Numbered from the stretch's first letter, positions 46,440 to 55,624 are shown. The stretch: 64,000 nt of DNA from JANMZO01 sp963763135 (GCA_963763135.1 CAVXNJ010000004.1:806001-870000), one strand, 5' to 3'. Numbers and translations: made by a program. The notes: a model not told the origin generated them from the sequence alone.

Positions 46440-49400
46440 CTAAGCAGGCAGGGTATTCGTCGACGTCGCTACGGCGCGGTTCGACGATGGCGGAAGGTTG
46501 GATACGGTCGCAGCGGTGGAAAATGACGGCCCACCGCTGTGACCTATCCGGGTGTAAGTCACCGGGCGGGGTCCGGTCAGGTCGATCACCGGAACTATCG
46601 CAAATTCAAGACCGGCGGCCCGGCTTCGCCGCGAGTCGGCATCGAAGGGCCGACCGAGTTGATCAAGTACGTCGGCGTGCTCCCGCAAACACCGCGCCTG
46701 CCAGACGCCCGCTTCGAACGTGGTCGCCTGCGCGGTCGCCAACTCCAGTTCCACCGACGCTGATTCGAGATCGCCACGCAATGCATGCAGCAGACCCCGG
46801 TAACGGGCGACCGGGCCCAGGCAGGTCACCGGCACGTGACCGATGACGCCGAACAACTTCCTCGAAAAGTGACCGGACCAAACCTTGAGCAGCGCGTCGG
46901 CGAACTGCGCCGCGCCGGTGACGATCACGATCTCGGTCGTCACACCGAGCAGGGCGATCGTGCCGGTCGACGGAGGCTTCGACACGAGTTCCTCCACGAA
47001 CTGCGCCAGCTCCGGGGAGTCGGCGTTTAGATCTTTGGCGTACGCGTCGACGAGTGGGTCGATGAGGGGATGCTTCTGAAACGAGCCCAGCCGATCCGAC
47101 GGATCCGGTGCCATGCCGGTCAGCAGGACCAGCGACATGAGATGCAGGGACCACGCGATCTCGGTGTCGGGCAGGAAGTGTTTCCGTCCGTAGTCGCGTG
47201 CGAGCACGGCATGCTCCCGGGCCCGCATGAAGTTGCCTTCGAGCTCGCACATGATCGCCCGTATTACCTCGCGGCACCACACGTCGACCGGCCGCAGCGA
47301 CGTCGCCGCAAACAGTTCGTAGCGATCCTGCAGATCGATGGCCCGGCGCCGGTCGCCCGAGATGATCGCCTGACGAATGCCGTACTGCAACGCACACGCA
47401 GTGAAATCGGGGTCGCTGACATGGTCGGCCGCGGCGATCATTTCGGCGACGTGGGTTTCGGGGTCCGCTTCGAGCCCCACCACCGACGCCAGGTACAGCG
47501 TGCGATGGGCCATGCCCTTCGCGGCCGGGTCCGTCACCGTCGGGAGAAGTTGGCGCACGATCGCCAGGTCTTCGTCGGGTGGGTGCTGGTCTGATGTGCG
47601 GTAGTAGAGCTTGCGAAAAGCCATCTCGGCGTGGATGCGGGCAACGATGTCGGGCGGCTCCTTCGACGCGAGCACGACGGCCCGGCGCAACAGCGAGAGT
47701 TCCTGCGCATCGCTCAGGACCGAACGGCCCGACTCCCGCTGCGACAGCGCAAGCATCACCGCTTCGTGTCGAAGCCCGGCGACCTGCGCCAGGTCGAACG
47801 CCGCTTCGCGAAACTTCCAGCCGCTGGCCAGATCGCCGCAGAGGTCAAACGCCCGAGCGGCCGAGACGTGAAACCGGAACTTCACGGCATCGCTGACCTG
47901 CGTCTCCCAGCGCTCAAGAAAGTCGACACAGATCTCCGCCGCAGCGCTCGGATGCCCCGTGTTGAGCGCATCGTTGATCGCCGCCTCGGTGGTCGCGATG
48001 AAGGCGTCGGTCACGAGTGTGACCCGGGCGAAGGAGTACCGCGCCTGCACCCAACTGTCGAGCGACGAATCGAGGCTCAGCCGCTCGGCCAGATTCCGCT
48101 TCATGACCTCGGTGAGAAACGAACCGGCGTGATCGGCCAACAGCACATGACGGAACCGGGGGACGTCGCCCATCACGACGAGGCGTTCGTCGGCCGCCCG
48201 TTGAAGGGTTTCCTGAATCGAGGTGTACGGACGTTGGAGCAGGTTCGCGATTCTCGACACGGTGGCCGTCGCCCCGCAGAACGACAGGGTGCCGAGCACG
48301 ACACGGTCTTCACCCGACGTTGTGCGGAACGCGAGCTCAAGCATTGGCGCAAGCGCTTCTGACGCGTGTGGAGCCGCCGCCAAAGCTATGGCCGGGGAGC
48401 GGGTTGGCTCACTGCCCGACACCTGCTGAGCGAGGTAATCAGCAAGCGCGCATACATAAAGGCTGAGCCCGTCGGTTTTGGCGAGCACCGACCGGACCGT
48501 CGCCGCGTCATGTGGCGCGCCCTTCGACTGAAGAAGCTCGGCGACCTCGGACTCAGTCAGCTGCGGCAGCCGAAGTTGCGCCACGCCGAGGTCGTTCACC
48601 TGGGGCCCCGGACGCGAGAACACCACGACGAGCGGAAGCCTCCCGTCGCGGGACTGGGCGAAGAGGCTCATCACCTGGCGGGTCTTGGCGTCGGCCCACT
48701 GGTAGTCGTCGAGTATCAGGACCGGGCTGGTCGGGCTGGTCGGGGTGGTCGGGGTGGTCGGGGTGGTCGGGGTGGTCGGGGTGGTCCGGCTGTTTTTGCC
48801 CGATGTGTCGGGCGTCGTGGTGGGGTGCGAGTTCGAGTTGGCGAGCGCCCATTCGGCGAGACGCTCGACGACCACCTGCGGATCCATTTTCTCGTCGACC
48901 CCCAGGCCGGGTAACGCCTGCAGCAGCGGGCCGTACGGGGAGTGGCTCGTACGTTCGGCGCACCCGTAGCCGAACGCGACACCGTTCTCCGAGAACGAGC
49001 GGGCCAGCGTCGCTGCGACCGCCGTCTTCCCCGAGCCGGACTCGCCGACGACCGCACGCATGATCGCGCCGGTGGCTTCGCCGCTGCGCAGCGCGTCGTT
49101 CAGCGTGGCAAGAAACTCGCCTCGACCGACGAACCCGGACGAGGCGGCGTCGAGGAGCGGCGATAGCGGTGCGTTGCGGTTGACGCCGAGGAAGGGGAGG
49201 CCATCGCGGACGTCGAGCAGGATCGACTGTTCCAACGACACGAGTTTGGCGCTCGGGGTCATTCCGAACTCAGTGGTCATGTAGATGTAGAGCGATTGAT
49301 ATGCGCGCAGAGCTTCGACACGATTGCCGCTCGACGACAACGCCGTCATCAGCATCGCCGTGCGGTTCTCTCGCCACGGCATCTCGAGCACCGCGCGTCG

Positions 49401-49943
49401 CAGTTCCGGGATGACGGACTCGTATTCGAGCGCACCGACCTTCGCCTCGAGGTAGCGGTCTCGGATCGTTTCGTGCTGCTCGTCGAGGATGCGGACGTCG
49501 TCGGCCAGCGCCGGATTCTCCCGGACCCCTTCGAGAGCGCGTCCTCGCCAGTGGTGGAGTACGGCGAGGAGCGCGGCGGCCGTGGCGGCGTCGTCGCCGG
49601 TGCCGGCTCGCCCCACGGCGTCGTCGACGAGTTCCAGGTCGACCCGGACGGCCTCCCGATTCAGACGATGCGAGCCGCCGCCGCTGATGAGGTTGTCGCG
49701 ACCGACCACCCGACGGATCTCCGCCAGGTACGTGCGGAACGCACTCGTCGCCGACCGGGTCGGAGCGCCGCTCCACAGCAGGCTGATCAGCTCGTCTTCA
49801 TCGAGTGCGTAATTCCGCAGCGCCAACAGCGCCAGCAGCACCGTCGACTTCCCCTCCGTCGGGACGAAAATCTCGCCCCCACGAACGGCATCAACGGGCC
49901 CAAGGAGCCTTACCAGCGTGTATTCGCCATCCACACCCACCAT
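46440..49943 (-). CDS. BTAD/SARP-type transcriptional regulator with AAA ATPase
   Basis: 1167 aa from ATG 49943 (in-frame codons upstream to 50024 lie in a type B repeat). LVRLLGPVDAVRGGEIF and SAFRTYLAEIRRVVG are the winged-helix OmpR-like DNA-binding head; the bacterial transcriptional activation domain follows to about 255 (LYIYMTTEFGMTPSAKLVSL). Next a FVGRGEFLATL start and Walker A VGESGSGKTAVAATLA (about 305), Walker B LILDDYQWADA, then about 600 residues of helical TPR-like repeats. Between Walker A and B is a TPT repeat run (about 385-408) encoded by tandem 9-mers (48722-48790), likely variable in length. Probably an activator that senses a ligand through its C-terminus; target genes unknown. 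Confidence 0.88.
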   Translation of the reverse strand: MVGVDGEYTLVRLLGPVDAVRGGEIFVPTEGKSTVLLALLALRNYALDEDELISLLWSGAPTRSATSAFRTYLAEIRRVVGRDNLISGGGSHRLNREAVRVDLELVDDAVGRAGTGDDAATAAALLAVLHHWRGRALEGVRENPALADDVRILDEQHETIRDRYLEAKVGALEYESVIPELRRAVLEMPWRENRTAMLMTALSSSGNRVEALRAYQSLYIYMTTEFGMTPSAKLVSLEQSILLDVRDGLPFLGVNRNAPLSPLLDAASSGFVGRGEFLATLNDALRSGEATGAIMRAVVGESGSGKTAVAATLARSFSENGVAFGYGCAERTSHSPYGPLLQALPGLGVDEKMDPQVVVERLAEWALANSNSHPTTTPDTSGKNSRTTPTTPTTPTTPTTPTSPTSPVLILDDYQWADAKTRQVMSLFAQSRDGRLPLVVVFSRPGPQVNDLGVAQLRLPQLTESEVAELLQSKGAPHDAATVRSVLAKTDGLSLYVCALADYLAQQVSGSEPTRSPAIALAAAPHASEALAPMLELAFRTTSGEDRVVLGTLSFCGATATVSRIANLLQRPYTSIQETLQRAADERLVVMGDVPRFRHVLLADHAGSFLTEVMKRNLAERLSLDSSLDSWVQARYSFARVTLVTDAFIATTEAAINDALNTGHPSAAAEICVDFLERWETQVSDAVKFRFHVSAARAFDLCGDLASGWKFREAAFDLAQVAGLRHEAVMLALSQRESGRSVLSDAQELSLLRRAVVLASKEPPDIVARIHAEMAFRKLYYRTSDQHPPDEDLAIVRQLLPTVTDPAAKGMAHRTLYLASVVGLEADPETHVAEMIAAADHVSDPDFTACALQYGIRQAIISGDRRRAIDLQDRYELFAATSLRPVDVWCREVIRAIMCELEGNFMRAREHAVLARDYGRKHFLPDTEIAWSLHLMSLVLLTGMAPDPSDRLGSFQKHPLIDPLVDAYAKDLNADSPELAQFVEELVSKPPSTGTIALLGVTTEIVIVTGAAQFADALLKVWSGHFSRKLFGVIGHVPVTCLGPVARYRGLLHALRGDLESASVELELATAQATTFEAGVWQARCLREHADVLDQLGRPFDADSRRSRAAGLEFAIVPVIDLTGPRPVTYTRIGHSGGPSFSTAATVSNLPPSSNRAVATSTNTLPA

Positions 49944-50005
49944 GTACAAATCGTACAACCAGCATGTTTGACAAGGTATTAGGGGCCGGCCGGTGGCCGG
50001 CGCCG

Positions 50006-50070
50006 AGTGGAAGATTTCCGCCACATTGGAAGGTTTGCGACGTCGCCGACGCTCCTTCGTGGCGTAAATC
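50006..50070. repeat. Type B palindromic repeat, copy 3
   Basis: GAAGATTTCCGCCACATTGG, TTTGCGACGTCG and CTTCGTGGCGTAAATCC. Lies just upstream of the BTAD gene start. Confidence 0.8.
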
Positions 50071-50185
50071 CTCCTCTGGTGGCGACCGACGGTGTGCGGC
50101 GGTCAGTAGAAATGTGCGGACGACGGCTGACCAAGCGCGCGGTTGCCTCCTTCTCGTAGGGCCAAGGTCGAATCACGATGACGAG

Positions 50186-51241
50186 ATGTTCCACAACGTC
50201 GTCACCCTCAACGAAGCGATCAACTCAGGTTTCAGTGCTCGTCGAGTGCTCCGATTGGTCGAGCGCCGCGAGTGGCAACGGCTCTATCCCGGGATCTACC
50301 TGACGCGTCCGCATTCTGTTGCGACCACCGAGCCGGAGCGAATGGCCGCATGGAAATCTCAACTCGCTGGGCTTCTACTCCACGCCGGTGAGGGGGCAAT
50401 CGTCAGTCATCTTTCGGCGGCGAAGCTTCACGAATTCGAGGGAATCGAACCCGGATATCCGCTTGAGGTGACTGTCCCGCCAACGACACGGCGTTCAACG
50501 GCCGGGGTGCACCGGTCGGCTATCGCTGATTCGGGATCCGTTACGTTCGACGGCCTACGGACTACCTCGATCGTGCGAACCCTCCGAGATGTCGCTGCGC
50601 GATGCGAGGCTGATGCGCTCGAGCAAATGTTGGAGTCGGTTCTGCGTGGACCCGATCCCCGCCGGCCCGACCAATGGAGCCGATACCGGTTGATCGAATT
50701 GCGAGAATCCGTAGAACGCGATCCGCGCCTGCGCGGCTCTTACGTGCTTCGCACGGTCCTGCGTCGACGTACTGACGACGATCGACCGACGGGCAGCTTC
50801 CCGGAGACGCTGCTGTTTCAAGCGGTTCGGTCGGTCGGTTTCACGGTGCTGCGCCAGGTCACCCTTCGAATCGTGGACCGCGACGGTTACGTTCTCGATG
50901 TCTTCTTTCCAGATTTGTTCATCCCGGAGTACCGCCTCATCATCGAAGTTGACGGAACCGACCAGCATTCGGGAGCAGCGGCGCTGCAGCGCGACCTTCG
51001 TAGGCAGAACAAACTGATCAAAGGGTTTCGGATTCTGCGGTTCACAGCGGTCGAGGTCCTGGCTGACCCGGCGGCGGTTGGCGAACGGATTCGGCGGGCG
51101 GTCGCCCACCTCCCGGCCTCGGAGTCGACGTGGACCGTCGACGGCGTCGCCGTGTCGTACTCGCCCAATCTCCTTGAAGTTGTCGACTTCACGCGCAACG
51201 CGAAGGAGGAAGCGATGGAGCGAGGGCGTCGGCCGGCCTGA
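50186..51241 (+). CDS. AbiEi-like N-terminus with DUF559 nuclease-like C-terminus
   Basis: 351 aa from ATG 50186. Residues 1-150 (NSGFSARRVLRLVERREWQR, LYPGIYL, SHLSAAKLHEFEG) resemble the winged-helix AbiEi antitoxin/regulator. Residues about 230-320 form a DUF559/very-short-patch-repair-like fold: DGYVLDVFFPD, YRLIIEVDGTDQH and LRRQNKLIKGFRILRF, with the D...ExD spacing of PD-(D/E)XK nucleases. Such two-part genes are common and usually lone in Actinobacteria; the function is not known. A type B repeat begins at its stop codon. Confidence 0.75.
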   Translation: MFHNVVTLNEAINSGFSARRVLRLVERREWQRLYPGIYLTRPHSVATTEPERMAAWKSQLAGLLLHAGEGAIVSHLSAAKLHEFEGIEPGYPLEVTVPPTTRRSTAGVHRSAIADSGSVTFDGLRTTSIVRTLRDVAARCEADALEQMLESVLRGPDPRRPDQWSRYRLIELRESVERDPRLRGSYVLRTVLRRRTDDDRPTGSFPETLLFQAVRSVGFTVLRQVTLRIVDRDGYVLDVFFPDLFIPEYRLIIEVDGTDQHSGAAALQRDLRRQNKLIKGFRILRFTAVEVLADPAAVGERIRRAVAHLPASESTWTVDGVAVSYSPNLLEVVDFTRNAKEEAMERGRRPA

Positions 51242-51244
51242 TGA

Positions 51245-51315
51245 TCGGAAGAATTCCGCCAGAAAGGAGGATTTCCGACGTCGGAATTCTTCCTTCGTGG
51301 CGGTATTCCTCCTCT
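51245..51315. repeat. Type B palindromic repeat, copy 4
   Basis: GGAAGAATTCCGCCAGAAAG, ATTTCCGACGTCGG and TTCGTGGCGGTATTCC. Right after the stop of the AbiEi/DUF559 gene, the last chromosomal feature before the integrated element. Confidence 0.8.
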
Positions 51316-51366
51316 CGCCCCGTCGGAATCGACTGTGACCGCCGCCGCATTGCTCCGGAAATGCAA

Positions 51367-51389
51367 AAACCCCTGCGGAGCAGGGGTTT
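51367..51389 (-). terminator. Displaced terminator of tRNA-Gly
   Basis: AAACCCCTGC / GCAGGGGTTT with a 3-nt loop. On the minus strand it is followed by TTTTTGC, so it ends leftward transcripts. It sits five bases beyond the att copy, exactly where the 3' flank of the tRNA-Gly gene would lie before insertion. Confidence 0.8.
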
Positions 51390-51393
51390 CGTG

Positions 51394-51441
51394 TGGAGCG
51401 GGTGACCGGGATCGAACCGGCATGGCCTGCTTGGAAGGCAG
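51394..51441. repeat. Attachment site, distal copy (partial tRNA-Gly 3' half)
   Basis: 48 bp identical to 60509-60556: the tRNA-Gly sequence from the anticodon loop to the encoded CCA end. Identity stops at once on both sides. The downstream half-tRNA has no 5' part, so it is the scar copy. Confidence 0.95.
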
Positions 51442-51616
51442 AAATGCCCTACTTTTCCGCAAATCTACCCTGAACGCCAGTGTACGGGAGTGAACACATA
51501 TCACCTGCTCAGAGCCACTATTTGATCCGTTCGGAGTGGCTCGACGAACGGCAACAATTTGTAGTGAACGTAAGCGACCGCGCAATGGACGCGCGATGGA
51601 AAAAGGAGAAATGCAA

Positions 51617-51817
51617 ATGACAGACTCACGAAATTCAACAGGCCGGAGCTTTTCGGAAAGGCTCAAGGAGCTCCCTGAGGAGCAGGCGGCGAAGATTGTG
51701 GAGGTGATCGATCTCCTCCACGACGGGGTGGAGATCCCCGAAGCGTTTGAGCGTGCCGGCCTCGGTGGCGTTTACCGCAAAATCACCACCGAAAACCCGT
51801 CGTTGGTCGCGCAGTAG
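51617..51817 (+). CDS. Small protein of unknown function (66 aa)
   Basis: ATG 51617, eight bases after AAGGAG; the closer ATG at 51611 is also possible. Highly charged, helical: SFSERLKELPEEQAAKIVEV and PEAFERAGLGGVYRKI. A strong terminator follows, so it is a genuine monocistronic unit. It lies at the outer end of the element, a common place for accessory or anti-phage cargo, but nothing identifies its role. Confidence 0.65.
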   Translation: MTDSRNSTGRSFSERLKELPEEQAAKIVEVIDLLHDGVEIPEAFERAGLGGVYRKITTENPSLVAQ

Positions 51818-51834
51818 CCGACCTACGTCGTCGA

Positions 51835-51869
51835 GGGGCCGCTCTGCTTCGGTGGGGCGGCCCCTTTTT
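51835..51869 (+). terminator. Rho-independent terminator after the 66-aa gene
   Basis: GGGGCCGC / GCGGCCCC stem, then TTTTT. It also separates this gene from the leftward operon that ends at 51877. Confidence 0.9.
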
Positions 51870-51876
51870 GCGTGAC

Positions 51877-52182
51877 CTATATCGGCCGCTGGTACTCGCC
51901 AAGGGCGGTGATGTGAATGATGCGAACGAATCGCTGGCCCATGAGAGGAGCTATCCCCTCGCAAACTTCGTAAGTGATGAAGATCCCGAAGCCCGCATCG
52001 ACCACGAGCCGATCTCGGTCGTAGTCCCGTTGGCCGGGGATGCGATCCACGACACACCCCGCCGGTCGAAACGGATTCGCCAGAACACGCTCGATCGTTT
52101 CAAGGATGCTTTCGTGGTATCTCTGCGACACCCCTCGGACGAGTGCTGCGACGTGATCCGGCCTGTAAAGGCTCCAGCTCAC
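51877..52182 (-). CDS. RelE/ParE-like toxin candidate
   Basis: 101 aa. MSWSLYRPDHVAALVRGVSQ, ETIERVLANPF, RDYDRDRLVVDAGFGIFITY and the C-terminal VRIIHITALGEYQRPI follow the RelE/ParE pattern: helix pair, then four strands with scattered Arg. Its ATG overlaps the stop of the gene before it (ATGA), the usual antitoxin-toxin coupling. Catalytic residues cannot be assigned with certainty, so a ribosome-dependent RNase or gyrase inhibitor are both open. Confidence 0.6.
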   Translation of the reverse strand: MSWSLYRPDHVAALVRGVSQRYHESILETIERVLANPFRPAGCVVDRIPGQRDYDRDRLVVDAGFGIFITYEVCEGIAPLMGQRFVRIIHITALGEYQRPI

Positions 52183-52469
52183 GAAGCAAGCAATTTACGA
52201 AGATCGTCGAAAGTTCCGATCTCGTCGTCCTGGCACTCGATGTCTTCTTGCATCGCCTTGACCCATGCTTCGTTCGATGACAACGCTACCGTGAGGTGCC
52301 ACGAACGAATCAGCTCGGCCAGTGCCACAATGCTGTTACCCGCTTGGTCTGGGTTGCGGGCGAGCGCACACACGTCGGTTATTGCATTGTTCAGTTCGTC
52401 GACGAAGGTTTCATAGAGATCGCTTGGAAGCGATTCAAGAAGGACCTTCAGCGGGTCGGCTTTGGGCAT
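52179..52469 (-). CDS. Acidic antitoxin candidate
   Basis: 96 aa, acidic and helical: MPKADPLKVLLESLPSDLYE, ELNNAITDVCALARNPDQAG and ECQDDEIGTFDDLRKLLAS. Small size, charge and the ATGA overlap with a RelE/ParE-like gene support an antitoxin role; no DNA-binding fold is obvious. Could stabilise the element. Upstream 52470-52726 (257 bp) has no gene. Confidence 0.5.
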   Translation of the reverse strand: MPKADPLKVLLESLPSDLYETFVDELNNAITDVCALARNPDQAGNSIVALAELIRSWHLTVALSSNEAWVKAMQEDIECQDDEIGTFDDLRKLLAS

Positions 52470-52726
52470 GTCTCAATTCTGGTGGTTTTAGCCGTTGCCC
52501 ACAAGTACCCCACCGGTTATCTACAGGGTTAGGACCCAAATCTTTAGGATTCCTACACCGTTTGCCGTACCCCGGAATCCGAAAATCGCTCAGAGAGAGG
52601 GGCGGCAGACCCTGCATCTGCGGGTGGAGCCAGGGCCAAAATTAGAGCGGGTGCCCCCTGTCCGTTACGAATAGAGACGAGAGCAGGATCTTTGCCGCGG
52701 ACTGACCCACCCTAAAGAACGGGGCG

Positions 52727-53425
52727 TCAACCTGCGGCGGCGCGTTGCTCGAGGTAGCGGGTTTCGTTGGCGTTGAACGTCTTCAGGTGGCCGGTGCGGG
52801 CTGCGGTGTCGACGTGGATGGGGAAGCCGAGTGCGCCGGCACGTACGCAGAAGAAGACATCCTCGGACACCTCGCGGCCGTGGAGCACCGAGCCAGACCG
52901 GAACCAGGGGAGCGGGTGGGCGTCGGTCATCCACCTCGGGTCAGCGAGTACGGATCGGTGGACGAGTAGGGCGTGTGCGCCGGTTGCGTGGACCTGCAGT
53001 AGTTCGCCTTGGGTGTAGTCGTCGAGCCTTAGCGTCTGGCCGTTGTCGTCGAAGAAGTAGAGCGTCGGGAACAGGTGGCCGTGTTCGTTGACGCCGAAGG
53101 CGAGCGCGCCGACGATGGGGCGGTGCTCGGGGTCGGCGGAGGCTAGGAGCTGCTCGAGTAGGTCGTCATCGAAGGTGGCGTCGGTGTCGGTGAAGAACAG
53201 CCAGTCCGCTTGTTGTGGGGCGTCTAGGAAGGCGCGCACGGCGTCGCATCGTGCCGTGGCTACGTGTGCGCCTGAGGCGTGATGGGAGTGGTTGCCGACG
53301 ATCCTGCGGGCCGTGTAGGCGTCGCGAATGGTGATGCCGAGGATGGAGCGATGCCAGGGTTCGCAGACCATGCCGGGGTGGCAGGATGCGAGCGCGACGG
53401 TTTCGTTCTCAGGGGTGCGCGACAT
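52727..53425 (-). CDS. Element-encoded GT-A glycosyltransferase
   Basis: 232 aa from ATG 53425, GGAAG eight bases upstream; an upstream in-frame start at 53491 has no site. ARCDAVRAFLD, then ADWLFFTDTDATFDDDLLEQ with the DxD metal motif, GRPIVG-like ALAFGVNEHGHLF, GAHALLVHRSVLAD, and SEDVFFCVRAGALGFPIHVD near the end, as in phage glycosyltransferases. It lies directly behind the capsid gene. Possible targets are DNA, capsid or the host surface; the sequence does not decide. Confidence 0.75.
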   Translation of the reverse strand: MSRTPENETVALASCHPGMVCEPWHRSILGITIRDAYTARRIVGNHSHHASGAHVATARCDAVRAFLDAPQQADWLFFTDTDATFDDDLLEQLLASADPEHRPIVGALAFGVNEHGHLFPTLYFFDDNGQTLRLDDYTQGELLQVHATGAHALLVHRSVLADPRWMTDAHPLPWFRSGSVLHGREVSEDVFFCVRAGALGFPIHVDTAARTGHLKTFNANETRYLEQRAAAG

Positions 53426-53598
53426 TGGCAGGCTTCCGCGTTGAGGGGGTCTAAGGATTGCTGAGCGGGGGGCTCGAGCCTGGCGCAGCACCGCGGGTCA
53501 AAGGAACCCTTGGGGTGCGGTGCTTCGCTCCGGTCACGGGAATGAAAGATCAAAGGACCCGTGTCGGTCGACGTTGACGCCAGGCTCGAAGATCCGGT

Positions 53599-55033
53599 TT
53601 AGAGCACCAGGACGCGAGCGGCGTCGGCGTCAAGCATGTCGGAGGCGGTACGCCACCAAAGCATGAACCCGCGTTGTCCGGTCGGTCGCCCAGTTCCACC
53701 CGCGACATCAACCATGTTCGGGATATATTCCAAACGGGTCGACCCAACATGGTCCACCACTCGGAATTTGTCCAACGCACCATAGACGGCCACGACCTGA
53801 CCGGTGGTGAAGCTCGACGAGATGGCCGAGTATTCGTGGAGGTCGCGTCCGAGGAGTTGCGGTGGTTGGCCGGAGCCAAGGTCGGACCAGAACGCACTAT
53901 TGGATCCGCTGGTACCTTCGCCAAATCGGCGCGTTTTGTTAATTGCCGTGAGGCTCATGAGCCATTTGGCGTTGGCCGAGTGTCGGGCGGGGAGCGCGTT
54001 CTGCAGCGCGTAGATGTCGGGCAGGCCGTAGGAGCCACCAGTCGTGGGGGCGACGCGGCGACGCGGTGACGGCGTTGACGGCGGTCACGATGCCTTTCGG
54101 CTGGGCGCTACCGCTACCGGTGGCGAAGGCGGTCGCTTCGAGGTTGTTCTTCCCGTCGGCCAGGAGCATGGCGATTTCTGCGGCCAGGTCGGGGATGTCG
54201 TCGAATGCTTCGAAGCTGGCCGGAATGAACGCTCGGCCGGTGGCAAGCGTCAATGTCGGTTGGGCCAAGGTTGGACTCGAATCTGCCACCACGGTCGATT
54301 CACCTGTCCACGCCGCCGAAATTTGACCCGCAGTGACTCCATGCCAGTTGCTCGAGGCGGTCTGTCGGATCGATGCCAGGGCGCGCATCGGATTTATTGC
54401 GCCCGCGCCTGTAACCGTGAACGCTGGATCGAGCGTGAAGGGTACGGCGTAGCCTCCCGCGTTGTTCGTGCCGACTGACATGGCGCGGGTGAGGTCGGTG
54501 ACGCGTGCGAACGCTGCACGTTCGTTCTCGGTCCACGTGAGGGTACCGTGCTCGGGGTCGCGGATGACCTTCGAGAAGGCGCTGAGGTAGTCGGGGTCGC
54601 CAGTTGCTCGCGCGACCTCGGCCACCTTGTCGGTGGGGTCAGCTTCGACGGCGCGTACACACGCGGCGATCGTGGCATCGGAGACACCGCGGCCGGTTGA
54701 GCGTTCGAGCAGGTCGAGTGCTGCACCGCGGACTACGGAGGTGCCGGAGTCGCGGCCGATCGGTCGGCGTGAGGCGGCGCCTTTTTCGGCGAGTGCGGCA
54801 CGCGCGGCGTGGACCTCGAGTTCGGCGATGCGCTCGGTGATTTCGTCAAGGTGGACGTCGATCGATTCGACTTCGGCCTGAGCGGACGCGAACGCGCGTT
54901 CCTGCTCGGGGGTGAGGCGTGCCTGACCGGAGCGTTCGGCCGTGTCGGAGATGGTTTCGAGGGTCGCGTACGCGGCCTGTCGGGCGGTTTCAAGGCGCGT
55001 CTTGTTGTCGCGCAGCATCGGGAGAATCTGCAT
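53599..55033 (-). CDS. HK97-type major capsid protein, one frameshift
   Basis: About 477 aa from ATG 55033 (AAGAAGG upstream). Residues 1-75 are a charged coiled coil (SAQAEVESIDVHLDEITERI), the scaffold-like delta domain that is usually cut off during maturation. The HK97 fold follows: GGYAVPFTLDPAF, TSSNWHGVTAGQISAAWTGE, PASFEAFDDIPDLAAEIAML, TAFATGSGSAQPKGI. The frame slips near 54055; the second frame continues TGGSYGLPDIYALQNALP, WLMSLTAINKTRRF, LLGRDLHEYSAI and a hydrophobic end GFMLWW. No protease gene is next to it, unusual for this class. Frame break may be an assembly indel. Confidence 0.88.
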
Positions 55034-55162
55034 GGATGCCTTCTTTCAAGGGCGGGAGCACGTCAGACGGGGGACGCGACAAGGGGAGGGTGCGCTTACG
55101 GCTGCGTTCCGGAGGGACGGCGTCCGCTCAACGGGTGTTGCTGCCTAAGGCGACTCTGGTCG

Positions 55163-55222
55163 AGGGGAGACTCCCGCAGGTACCAAAGGGGAACTGCACC
55201 TGACCTAGGGGAGACTCCCGCA
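55163..55222. repeat. Direct repeats upstream of the capsid gene
   Basis: AGGGGAGACTCCCGCA at 55163 and 55207 (44 bp apart), each a small hairpin (GGGGAGACTCCC) followed by a looser copy of GTnnCCA and GGGG. Lies 130-190 bp ahead of the capsid start; possibly a control site. Confidence 0.6.
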
Positions 55223-55315
55223 AGTTGCCAGGGGTGAAACTGTTCAACGATGCTCGGGACGGCGTCCGCGTTGACCATCGAACTACTGTTCCTAAGCGTA
55301 GTCCCTCCTCGGTGC

Positions 55316-55624
55316 TCAAGGCAAGGGTTCCGAGCCGCTGGGCGGGAATTGCTCGTCGAGGTCGCGCACGATGACGAGATCCCGAACGTGATGGTACGCG
55401 GCCTCGAAGCCCGGAATCATGGGGTGACCGTCGCCGAGCTCGTAGCCGACAAGCACGATCTGCTCAACGAACGCGCGTAGCACTTCATCATCGGTGAAGT
55501 TCAGTTGCCGGCGCGCCTGCTCGACGGTGGCTCCAACCAAACGGACAATGACCTTCACGGCGGGCTGGTCGGCCGGATCAACTGCAGCGGCGGCCACGGC
55601 GGCGACATCGCTCACGTACTTCAT
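55316..55624 (-). CDS. Small element protein (102 aa), unknown
   Basis: Starts with ATG 55624 overlapping the end of the gene before it. Acidic and helical: DVAAVAAAAVDPADQPAVKV, LVGATVEQARRQLNFTDDEV, FVEQIVLVGYELGDGHPMIP and DLDEQFPPSGS. No membrane helix or signal. Upstream of the capsid gene in one transcript; capsid-accessory or head-completion role is possible but not shown. Confidence 0.6.
   Translation of the reverse strand: MKYVSDVAAVAAAAVDPADQPAVKVIVRLVGATVEQARRQLNFTDDEVLRAFVEQIVLVGYELGDGHPMIPGFEAAYHHVRDLVIVRDLDEQFPPSGSEPLP

Noticed and set aside
51394..51441. Second tRNA-Gly gene
   Set aside because: Only the 3' half is present; no acceptor 5' strand or D arm follows, so it is an att scar.
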